A stretch of 64,000 nucleotides of DNA from Onchocerca lupi (Eukaryota; Nematoda; Chromadorea; Rhabditida; Onchocercidae): NCBI GenBank assembly GCA_028564675.1, contig JAOVVO010000151.1, positions 62,001-126,000 on the forward strand. The letters run 5' to 3'. A model generated the notes under the pieces. That model saw nothing but the letters and a program-made list of their open reading frames with translations, was not told where the DNA came from and searched no databases. Of this stretch, positions 39,317 through 51,800 are shown piece after piece. How positions within the stretch are numbered: position 1 is the first letter of the stretch; each line of letters begins with the position of its first letter. The position numbers and the translations under genes are program-made.

Positions 39317-42300
39317 ATGAAATTTGAGATTTGTTGAAGTTTGAGGCATTCTGCATAACTTTAAAGTTCGGCAAATTGATGGTAAATTGAAGTGGTGAAA
39401 TCACATGTTAAAACTAAAAGTTTAATAACACAAAAATATTTCTGACACAGGTAAAAAAATTAACAAAAATAATTTTTAATTGCTGAAAATTTGTTCCATT
39501 TAAATTTCAACTAATATTTTAAATAAAGAAATTAAATTTTTTTTTTAGTTCTGTTATTTTTTACTGTTTTGATTATTATTTTATCATCGAAGGAAATCAA
39601 TCAGATAATAGAGAACGTTACCTCAACACATTTACATCTGATAATACATCGCGTTGTTCAGAAAGAAAAACTGATTTATCGTATAAACATCAATTTAAGT
39701 TAGAAAGGAAAAGAAAACGAAGCAAGAAATCGGTGTACTTATGTAATGTAATACAAATCAAATAAACAATAAAATCGATCTTCAAAAACGACAAAGTTTA
39801 CGGAAAGAGAAATACCTCCTTCGGAATGATTTGATTAATTCGATGAACTGCGTCACATACGTCACATATCAGTACTTGGAGATCTTTCAATTGTGTACTT
39901 AGCTGATTGGAATTTTGATAAAGAATTCAATATGAATATTAAAGTTAAAGTACGATGTGGAATGAACGGTTAGTTTTGTTTACTTTGCTAAATTGTTGGA
40001 TTTTTAACAAATATAATGTACTGTCAAATTAATCGATATTAAATCAAACTTTAACTGAATAGAATTGGACTAATTGAACTGAAAATACAAAACATATTAC
40101 AATGAATATTTTATTTTCAATCCAGACTATTAGAATTCTTAAAATTCCTCTCATTTTAGTTTACTTAAGCCTAAAATAATAATTATGATACAGAGCTCCA
40201 TTCCTTTTTTTTTTTTTTTTTTTTTTTCATTACTGAGTTTGTTATCTGATGAAACCAACTGATTGAAATATTTTTGCAGAATGAATTATCTATAAATTTT
40301 AATTGCATACTTTCTTTCTGATTAATTTCTGGAGAAGTTGTAATTGATTAAATCATCAGTTGTTAAATAAACAAGAAGATTAATTTTTCATGACATGACA
40401 TTTCGGAAATTTCAATCTTAACTGGTAGATAATTTCTCTATTCTTTTCTAACTTATTCCGATTTTTTTTTTCATTTACAATTTAATTCAATTTTAATTAT
40501 AGTTAATCATTTATTTTATTTCATTCTTCTTTTTTATTCTATTCTCTTTCATTCTATGCATATTTAAATCAACTTTTTTAACTAAATTTTTCTTACTTTT
40601 AAATTTATTATTTCAGCATTTCTTTCTTATCTAGGCAAATTAAACATTTTTATATGTTTAAACTATATATGAATGTGTAAATATCTATGCATATACATTC
40701 CATACATGGACAGATATCAACAAATACACTTTTATAGACAATAAAAAAGTTAAATGTTTTGTATTCTGTACAAATAAACAAATAAATGAAAAATGATGAG
40801 AATTGCGTTTTTCAAAAATTTCCTGTCACATCGATAGGACAAGAAATGATAACAAATTGAGCATTTTAATGAAAGAATAGTTTCCGAGAAATTCTGTCAA
40901 AAAGTTTGAAGGATGAAGGATGCTGATTAAGCAAAAGTGATGATATGATATGGGAATTATTTGTCTAAATTTCAGGATTTTCAGGATTTTTGCATAAATT
41001 AAATTGATTGTTTGCAGCATAATATGAAATAGACGAATTATTCTTTCTACCTGTTCCGTTCGCGTATTTACCTATTCATTCGGGGATTTTTATGAGTTCA
41101 TCATAATTATACAGAAATCAAGTTGTAGTAATGAAAGAATTGTTAAATCATCATTAAATGCGAAATGGAATCATAAAAATAAAACTGAAATAATCAAATA
41201 TCATTGTATCATTGAATAATGAATATATATTCTTTATCAAGAAAAGAATAATTAAAATTTTGATAGTCAATGCTTTTGATTATCTTATAATAAAAATTTA
41301 TTTAGACTTTTGCTGCTAATTAAATCTTATTTATTTTTAGAAATGAATCAAATATTTAGAATTTCGAAAGTTTGGAACATTCTTTTTTATCAATTTTCTC
41401 ACTAATATCAAAATCATGAAAATATGGTTCAAGATGAAAAACAAAAATTCATTTTATTAAGATATTTTCCTAGTTAGAGAAACTTTCTTGGCTATTATTA
41501 ATTAAATATTGAATGTAATCAAAATTTAAGACTTGAATTATAGTTAAAAATATGTTTCGAAAGTTTTTTTTTTTGAATTTACCAGTTTTTAGAATTTGAA
41601 TTTGAAATTTTCTTAAATTTAAATTCCTCTCTTTCATGATTACTATTGGAATTCATTAAATGATACTTCAAAAACTTTTAGAGTGCTCAATTACAGATTA
41701 TGTACTTAATTGTACTTAAATAGCAGTAAAAGTAAATCATTGTACCTCTTTTTCAGGTACATTAATTCAAACCTGTTTTTTATGATTATAGGGATGTTGT
41801 TATTCTTCAAAATTTTTATTTATTAATTCCTATCATTTTAAATTCCAATTTTCATCCGTTCTATTCGCTCTACTAGTGATTTCCAACAATTTTACGGCTT
41901 AATACAGGATTAAGTAGTAGAATTGCAAAGTTAATTGAACACCAACTTTATGATTAAATTGAAGAATTAACTACTAATCGACTTTTTGGAAAAATTATTT
42001 TGCAATGTTTTTTTTTTTTCTTTCGTCCTCATTCATACATTTGATTTTACTTACTAAATCAACTATAAAATGCTTTAAATTTCTAATAGATCTAAATTTT
42101 CTTTTTTTTTAAAATTTTCTCTTTTCTAAACTGGAATCAAATTTTTAGGAAATTTTTCATTTGAATTAATATCGAATTGCAAAAATAAAAAAAAAAAAAG
42201 AAAATCTGAAAAAAAAGGTAATTGAATTAAGATGATTGAATTTATCATAATGCTGAAAAATAGAATTTTCAGTTTTTCACAATTCTTTTTTGGAAAAATG

Positions 42301-45300
42301 ATGGAAAATGAAATTTCTTCGTTTAGAAATTTGAATATCATAAAATATTTCGCTATGTATGTCATTAAACCGGAAATAACCCTAGAATGTGAATGTTTTT
42401 ATGAATTATTAAACTTTTCTTTTTCTACTTCCTATAGCATTTATTCAATATTTCAAATCATTTTAAAATTTTGCTAATCAGTTTTTTTTTTTTTTTTCTT
42501 TCGTCCTCATTCATACATTTGATTTTACTTAAATAAATCAACTATAAAATGCTTTAAATTTCTAATAGATCTAAATTTTTCCTCTTTTTTCTCTTTTAAA
42601 ATTTCGATGCATAATTATTTCATTCTGAATAAAATCGTCGATTTTCTTTGAAATCTATTAGGATTTGCAATTAACAGCTTAGTTTTATTTGAAAAAAAAA
42701 AAAAAAAAAAGAAATGAGAATTAAGGACAAATTTTTGATATTCCCTCTGTAGTAAGAGAAATAAATTTCTATCATAATCGTTGTTCAACAAATATCAATT
42801 CCTTTTTTTTCATTCCTAAAATTTTACTTTTTTAAATTTTTCGAAAAATTTTAAAAATTCTCGATTACATCAAAGTTTTTTTTTTTTTTTTTTTTTAAAT
42901 TCTCACTTATATTATATTACTTTCATTTTCCTGCTTGATTTTATATTAGTAATTGTGTTAATTGGAATCAAAAATAAAAATCCTCACATAATTTTAATTA
43001 AATACTTCTAAAACATGCATCGTTCAAAGATTATGTATTTTAGAAATACCGGAAAAATTAATCCAATATACAAAAATCAACTAGTAATAATTAACAGTAA
43101 GCAGTGTAAATCTGTCTAGAAAAAGAAAAAAAAAATGAATATTAAAATATTTGAAATTTGAATAATAGGAAATAGATTACATACTTTTCTGTACAGGATT
43201 ATTTTTCGACAAAAAAAAAAAGTATTTCCTATATTTTAATCTTATCAAAATTTCCAATATATACGGATTTTATATTTACTACTTTATTAATCTTTTTTCA
43301 GATCTCTTTTTTTTTTTTTGATGATACTTTTAAAATTTGAAATAATTTTTATTTTTGAAACGATAATTTTTTCTTTTTTTCATCTCAAAATATTTTCAGA
43401 AAAAAATCCAGTAGTTTCTGCTTTATTATATAGTGTATATTTTTTTTTTATAATTTTAAGTACATTTAGTCATTTCAAATAAAAATCATTTCGAATTTTT
43501 AAAATTTGAAAGAGTCATAAAATGCTTTGCAATTAATAATTCATTCTGACAGATAAATTTTAATAGAATAATTTGATCATTAATATTCCTATTTATGATC
43601 ATTTCAAAAAATTCGCATATATATTTAAAGTTTAATTTTTGGAACTATGATCTATGTAATAAAATAGATCAAGTAATATTAGCAATGTTAATGAATAAAA
43701 TATTAAAATTAAAAGTTTGAACGAAAAAAATTCGACATTTGATCATTTTTATTGCCCAAAAAAAAAAAATCATTAAATTTTTGCATGAATAAAATGTTGA
43801 TTAAAAACTAAATAATCATGCATAAATTTATTGATAAGAGATAATAGGTTTGATATGATAAGAAAATATGCTAATAACATTCTCAGTCATACAAAAATTT
43901 AATCAATTAATAATTTTATTTTCCTTTCAATTGATTTGAAAATTTTTCAATTTTGATGTCAACTTGTCACATAACAATATTTATTGTTTATCTTTCTTTT
44001 TCTTTTCTTCCTTGTTTACCACTCAATTCTTTACTTCTTTTATCTTATAAAATATCAATCATTTTATAAAAATTTTTAGTTGTAAACAGCTAATGTTATT
44101 TATCATTTCTAATATTAATCAATAATAATCGATTTTTATAAAATTTTATATCTTTCAATATTCCAATAATTATTTATTAATATATTTTGAAATTGTTTTA
44201 TTTTATTAATTTAATTCAGATTTGGTTAACTTTTATGAAATTTCATTGATTGAATTGCATGTTTTTTCAGTTTGTTAATACAAACTATTGTTTTTCGATA
44301 TTGTTTTTCTATGAATTTATTCGTACTTTGTTGGGAATTGAAAAAAAAAAAAAAAAACTCCTAACTTTTAAACTTTTTTTAAAACTTATTATAATTTACA
44401 GCATTTAGTTTCTCATTTTTCTGATTGATGAAATTAATTTGAGGAATATTCCGGAAAATTTTTCGCTTACATCTAACATCTTTCTTTCATCATTTTTTCC
44501 AGATTATATGATAATTCCATACTAAATTAATCAAAATTCTCTCATCAGTAGAATTTCAAAAGGAATTTCAAATTTCATTGAGGTAAGTTTCGAAAATATA
44601 AAACTGTTTCAAATGCAAATCGATTTGTTAGTTGAAAAAAGAATAAAATGAATCAGAACGATTGAAAAGAAGAATTGAACTTTTTCTAAAATTGAATTTT
44701 CTTATTTCTTCAATTCGATATCTTTTCTTTATCAAAAATTATTCATATCGATCTACGAATATGCAACTTTTTAAAAAAAAAAAATATGAATTTCGAATTC
44801 TGAAATCTAATCTTTGAATTCTGACCTATGCAAATTTTTGAAAGTTTATATTATTTTAGCATTTCTTCGATCTTAAAATATCTTGACTTTTGAATGATTA
44901 TTTCTATTCCATGATTTATTCAAATTGTAAATCCTAAAATGTTCAAAATCTTCGAAAACCTTATAAACAGGAATTAATCAATGTTGTTATGATAGTGACC
45001 TATTAACCTCATATCATATTAACATTCTAATCAAAGAATATTACCAAAAATTATTACATTTTATCGTTTTCGTTCCTCAGCCTTGCAAAATCTTTTCTGA
45101 TAATATCAAAATGATTTCGCTTTCCAAAATTTTAAACGAATTCTGAACTATTTTTATAATGATTAATACATAATCTTATTTATTACCTTCCTTCTTTTTT
45201 TTTCTTTCAGAATAAAACTTCAAAAATAATTTTCAAATTATTTGTCGAATAATTTGCTAAAACTCATAATTTCCTTTAATGTTTCATGCATTTTCTTAAT

Positions 45301-45847
45301 TTCATCGAACTATTCGTTGTTGCTATTTTTTTCTTTTTTCTGTTTTGTAATATTTTTTTTTAAAAAAAAAGTAGGATAAATTTGCAATTTCAAATGGAAA
45401 AATAAGAGGTAATTTCAAATGATAATTTGGATGACAAAAAAATCATTTTTAGGATTTTTCAAAAGCAACCAAAAAAAAAAAAAACTTACAAATATAAATT
45501 CGACTATTCAATATTTTATTAAAAAAACTTTAAGAATATATCAAAATTCAAAAGTAACAATTTAAGACATAGAAATTATAATCTTTTGAAGTATTTAGAT
45601 AAAAGTTTTAATTAAACAAATCATTTTGATAATAACTTAAATTAGACAAGATTTAAAACGATGAAGAAATTGTAGTAATTGAGAGATAAAAATTTTAACA
45701 AATAATATCGCAAAAAGTTTGTTTAATCGATTGAGATATTGCCAAAATACGTTGAGCTAAGCCATCAAAATTCATGAAAGAAATAGATCAGACAAGAATA
45801 TTTTTAAAAAAAAATTGTCAAAATTGTCAAAAGAAAATTGCCCATTT
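39317..45847. other. Gene-poor AT-rich region, second part
   Basis: No supported gene over about 6.5 kb. It holds the near-identical direct repeats at 42020-42100 and 42498-42579, and many poly-A/T tracts. A segment at 44504-44581 has a good acceptor (TTTTTTCCAG) and donor (GAGGTAAGT) on the plus strand but no open frame. It could be a non-coding 5' exon of the following gene, which cannot be tested from sequence alone. Confidence 0.45.
42020..42579. repeat. Near-identical 80-bp direct repeats, 478 bp apart
   Basis: Copies at 42020-42100 and 42498-42579. Both begin with a poly-T run followed by CTTTCGTCCTCATTCATACA and end at AATAGATCTAAATTTT. They differ essentially only by TACTAAATC versus TAAATAAATC, so the duplication is recent compared with other repeats here. 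Confidence 0.85.
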
Positions 45848-48800
45848 ATGGACCCTTATTGGCGCCGTGAAATTTCATCCAATTTTTAAATAATTTTTCA
45901 AATATTCGTCCCAATTCCATTAACCTTCCCCTGTCTCATATAATAATTTTAATAATGGAAAGAAAAAAAAAGAATAATTTTTATAAATATTTCAAAATAT
46001 ACGATAATGCTTATTCATTTTATCTATTATCTGTGCATTTATTCATTATTTTTATTTATTCATTATAATTATTACAAAAAAAAAAAAAATTTTTTTTCAT
46101 TTTTTCCAAAATATTTATTATTACAAAGAAAAAAAAAAAAAAACAATTTGCAATGGAAAAAAAATCAAAAAGTTTCGTCAATATTTTTTTTGCAAAAAAA
46201 AAAAAAAAAAAATAATTATTGCCTAAAATTATGAACTGTCAATTGTATTAAAAATGAGAAATATAAAAAATACATTCAAATAACAATTTTTACATTATTT
46301 CACTTTTTTTTTTCCCCCCAATAAAAAAAAAAGTTTCGATGAAATTTTTAATTTTGATTAAAATACAAAAAAAATTTCGATCTATTCACTGAAATCGTTT
46401 TAGATAAATAAATTTTAAAATGAATTGAAAAAGAATGAAGCATTTATTTGCAAAAATGTTTCCATTATTATTATCTTTTAACCATCATCTGATTGATTAT
46501 TCATTTTTATTTCGAATAGAAAAAAGTTTTTTTTTCGATGAAATTTTTCAAATTTTGTTAAAATGCAAAAATTTGAACAATATCTTGTTATCATTGTCAG
46601 AGATAAGTTTTGAAATGAAAAAAGGTTGAAATGAATGAAATGGTTGAAATGGATGGAAGGAAAGATGAAGCATTTTTTTTTTTTTTTTTTTTTTTCTTTT
46701 TGCAAAAATGTTTCCAATCATTATTATCTTTTAACCTTCGTCTGATTGATTATAATTCTGTTGAAAATTGATTCGTAAATGAATCAGTCTAATGAATAGT
46801 TTTCTTGAAAGAAAATTCTTTGAAAGAGAAAAATTTGAATGAAAAAAAAAAAAAAATAAAAATTGAAGCAAACCGCAATTTTTTTTCATCAAAAAGCAAC
46901 TTTTCAGTTATCATTTTTATATTTATTTCTTTCTTCTTTTTTTCTCTTACCCTTTCTTTTCAGTTTTCTATTTTTGCTCAACTATTGTGCTTTTAATTAT
47001 TGAATTTTGCTCTCATTTTTTTAAATTCATTAATTTTTAAATAAAAATTCACGTCTTATTTTCGCATTTTCAATCGATATATCGTGAAGTTTATCCATTT
47101 CATCTACCTGATGTAATCGCTTGAATCATAATTCTGACAATCATTTGTTAAATCATTTCTGAAACGTTTAAATTTTTATTTTTATTTTTTTATTTTTTTG
47201 TGAAATCAGAAATATTAAAACTGTTAAGAATCATAGCTCAATTCATTTTTTGCAATTTTTTAAAAGTAAAATTTATAATTTTAAACTTTTATTTTCATTC
47301 AATTTACTTTTCTAAAATTACTCTCAAATATTTATTTCATTATCACATGCAAACTTAATTACTGATTTTACCCAAAAAAAAAATTATTTCATTTTACTTT
47401 TTTTCCATCATTTTTTTTCTATTATAGATAAATTACATATCAGTTATCATCATTATATCAAAGAAAATCAGAAAAAAACTTTCTAGGTTAATTTCAAATT
47501 ATTTATTTCAATTTTTAAAGAATGAGAAATAATTTTATAACAATATATTATCTATCTTGAGAGAGGAAAAAATTATCGAATATCTTCAATAAATCTATGA
47601 TAAAATATTAATTCGAAATTAAAATATAAATTGTGAAATTATGAAAATTGTGACTGAATTTTGTTTGTCTTTTTTTTTTTTTTTTTTTGAATTTTTTTTA
47701 TTTAGATCGAACGATGCCACATCGATCACAATCAATGACAAATTTAGTACCAATAATGCGTAGTGAACAACGTTCACGATCTCGAAGTCGTAATCGCATG
47801 ATAGTTGAGCGAACTGAAGTTAGTTTTTAAATTCGAAAATCTGAAATAAATTTGAAATTCATTTCTTTTTTAAGTTATCTTTTCAATGCCCTCTTGAAAT
47901 TGCATAAATGAATTGCAAATTTAAATGTCAGGAAAGATAGGAAGGAGAATAATTTTTTCAAAATATCAATTTCTGATATTAAAAGAAAAGAATTTCAAAT
48001 CTATAAATGCTTAGCAATCAATGGGAAAAATCATAATGAATTGTTTGCAATAAATTTTGAAAATTCAAATTTAATTACATCACTGTCTAGTATTATTGAT
48101 GTAAATTAACTGGAACAAATTTTAAATCCTCTAATCAATAATTGCAATATCAGAAACTTGAAATGTAAATTCCTTCTATGCTTTCATCCCTTGATTTTCG
48201 AAAAACAAAATTCCGGTTTTAAATTTTAATTGAAAATTTATTTTTTTTTCTTCTTTTTATTCATGCAATTTTTTGCTTTTTTTATACGAATTTTACAAAT
48301 TTATAAAAAGTTTTATGCAATTTTAAAATTTATAGTTATGAAATTATTTTTGCTCATACTAATTTCCATATATTTCTGCAAACTTTTTTCAATTTTGCTT
48401 CTAGTACTTCTTTAAATTCATATTTATGAAATTGTTTTTTCTTTTATTAATTCCTTCTACAAAGCTATTTTATGAATTATTTTTACAAATAATATCTAAA
48501 AACAAGACTTAATCATTCTTGTTTTATGACGGTAAATTTTCATTTCAAATATTTGTTTAATTTAATTTAATTTAATTGTCCAATTTGATTAATAGTATGA
48601 ATTCATGTGAAATGTGGTAATTTTTCTTAAATTTTCAGTAATCTTCAGCTTGTTTATATCCTTCTACAATGGTACAAAAACACCATCTCCTTCTTTATAT
48701 TTAGAATTTTTTAAAATGCCATAAGTTTACTCTCTAAATAGAATATTTTAATTTATCTAGCTGTGTAGAAAGCTTTTTAATCTTTGAGATTCTTGAAGTT

Positions 48801-51800
48801 TGATAAAATGTTCGATTTGAAATTCTTGAAGTTTGATTGAGATTCTTGAAGTTTGAAGTTTGATTTTAAATTTTTACGAAAATTAAAAAAAGAAAAATCA
48901 AAATATCCGATGATAATGAAGCTAATTAATTTTACAAATTAATGAATGACATGAATTTCAGGTAAGACAGGGTTGTGATAAATATATCGGTAATGATAGC
49001 AATAACGGCGGATACATGCAAGTCGAGGTTTATCAATATGATTTGGTATTAAAATATCCCCATTTTAAGTTCCCCAATTGAAAATTTTTTTCTTTTTTAA
49101 ATTTTCCTTTCTCTTTTTTTTTCTTTTCGCTTTATTATTTTGGCATATTTTTTTAATGAATAAAAGTAATTTGCAAGGAATTTATTGAACTTGGCTTTTA
49201 AATGCTTGGCTAAAAGTTGACAGAATTAATTAATAAGATCATTTTTTAAGATAAAAATTATAGCTATAATTAGAAAACCTTTTATTTTTCATTAAATAAC
49301 CATAAAAATTTCAAATTAGCATTGTCTAATATTATTAACACATTTAAAAATTTAATATAACACTTTATGTTTGTAATTAAAATATAATTTCAATTTTCTA
49401 ATGCAGCATGAATTGCTTTGTTTCTTTAATATTTCAAAATTTTTCCTAAAACTTACAAATATATTATTAAACAAAATGATAGGAATTACTAATTCAATTA
49501 GATTTTATAGTTTAAAACCGGAAATTAATTATAAAATATCAAGAAAACTATCTCCTTTATTAATTAATGACGATTCTTTTGTTAATTTGAACATTTCATA
49601 TTTTTACTGCAAAAATTTTATACAAAAAATTTGCTTTATTTTTACTTTTATTTTTTTTTTTTTTGGTATCTAACTTAAAATTATGCATGAAAAATATACT
49701 AACCTGTTATTTCAATTAATATTTAAATTTTTATCTGATATTTAAATTTGTATTTTCGGTTCAAATTCTATATTTAAGAGAAATTGAAATTTTGAAAAAT
49801 GAGATGAAATTTTAATTTCCATAAATCACTTTGTGTTTTTTCTAATAAGATTTTTGAAATGACTGAAATAATTTTAGAATAAGAAAATGTTTTGAAACAT
49901 TATTTTATGAATTAACGAAATATAAAAACATTATTATTTACCACATATGATGCGTTATTAAAATTGAATAAAAAAATTAATAATCAGAGCAAAAAGTTTG
50001 GAAATTAAACTTTTAAACTTTTTAAAGCTCTTATAGAAATTTTGAATTGTTTTTCAATCATTTCCAATTCAATCATATCCAATATTAATCATATTGACAA
50101 AAAGATATATTTATTTTTGCATAAAAATCTGCGAAAACTTAATTTGAATTAAATTTTCAGATCTCAATGGCTATTGAAACAACACTTGATGATTCTGCTT
50201 CTTCACATTATGTAAGTTATAAAATAATATTTTTTATTTTTCAATCAATTTTCGTTTAATTTTAATTTGAAAATTTTGAAGCAATTATAAGCATTTGGAT
50301 TAAAAGTCAATTTAATATCGAATTTGAATAATATATTAAAAGAATAATTGAATTTGAATATGTCTCAAATTTTTTATCCAAAATAAATATATCATATAAA
50401 ATTAATTAAAGCTAAATTAGATTATGGTAGTTTTCATTTTTTTTCATTTTTAATTTATAGGGAAAACCAATTAAAATACAATGTGAGCCTGAAATACTCG
50501 ATGAGCAATCGCGCCGAAAAGAACTTCGTGAATATTATCGTGTGCATCGTGAAGAGCATCAACGGGATTATACCGGTGAGCGGGGATTTACCGGTGAACG
50601 AGGATTTATCGGTGAGCGGGGGTTTGCCGGTGAGCGGGGATATACCGGTGAACGGCGACAACATTCTGGTGAATGGATTTCACCCACTAGCGAAGATCGT
50701 AGAGGATATCAGATTCATGAAAATTATGGCAGCATAGTGGAAAATGGTGAAAGAAGAACAGATATGAGGTTTGTTAAAGATTAAATATAAAAAATGATAA
50801 AATAAATTCAGTAAAAAATTTTTTATATTAATTACCTCAATAGTTAACTTATGTATCAAATATAATAAATTTACAAAAAATAAAGATTTTATCATAAATA
50901 AGAAACGATAAGAATATAATTTAAATTATATTATGTCAAATAACCATCTGAATAATTCATTTTTATTGAAAAGTATATGTAATATCACTAAATTTGATTA
51001 ATTTGTCAAGAATTTATAAGAAATATCATGTTTGAACATAAAAATAGTAACAATAATAATGGTAATAATAATAATAGCAGTAATAATATTAGTGAAAACA
51101 GTAATGACAATAATAATAATAATGATAATAATGTAAATAACAATGAAATATGTTATAAAATAATCATAAACTTGCTCTATAATAGCGATATGTAAATTCG
51201 CAGCAATATTTATGTAAGATAAGCATAATTAATTTATGACAAATGATAATAAGCAATTAAATGAATGGAAAAATTGCTCAAACAAAATGAAATGTTGAAA
51301 TTTCAATATTCATTTCAATAAAATATTTGTAATTCATCAGTAAATTAATTTGTCCTAAATCATGACGATAACATGAATATATTAATGTTTGACTGTGCTT
51401 GAATATGACAATACTTGAATATCTTACTCAATTTTCTGGGCAATTCATTACATTATTCATCAGTACTTTGAATATGTTATCCATCTCTCTAGGTAAAAAT
51501 ATTCAATCGTTATTAGCAATATTGACAAAAAAAAAAAAAAAAAAAAAAAAATGAAAAATTTCCAATCATTTTTTTATATTCATTCAAAAAATTTTTTCTG
51601 AAAAAATTTTGCCCGAAGGATTAAAAACAAAAATATGATCGATAATTTATAATAACAAAGAGAATGAATATAACAATCACATATAACATGGACAGGTAAA
51701 TATTTACTTCATAAGCATGAAGTTTTGTTTATTCGATGGCAAATGTATCATTTGTTACTAGTTCTGGTTTATTTCCAGTCTTCATCCTCTCCCTGTCACC

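Noticed and set aside
50455..50664. Minus-strand frame with repeated TGK/TGI peptides
   Set aside because: It is the antisense shadow of the GERG coding minisatellite.
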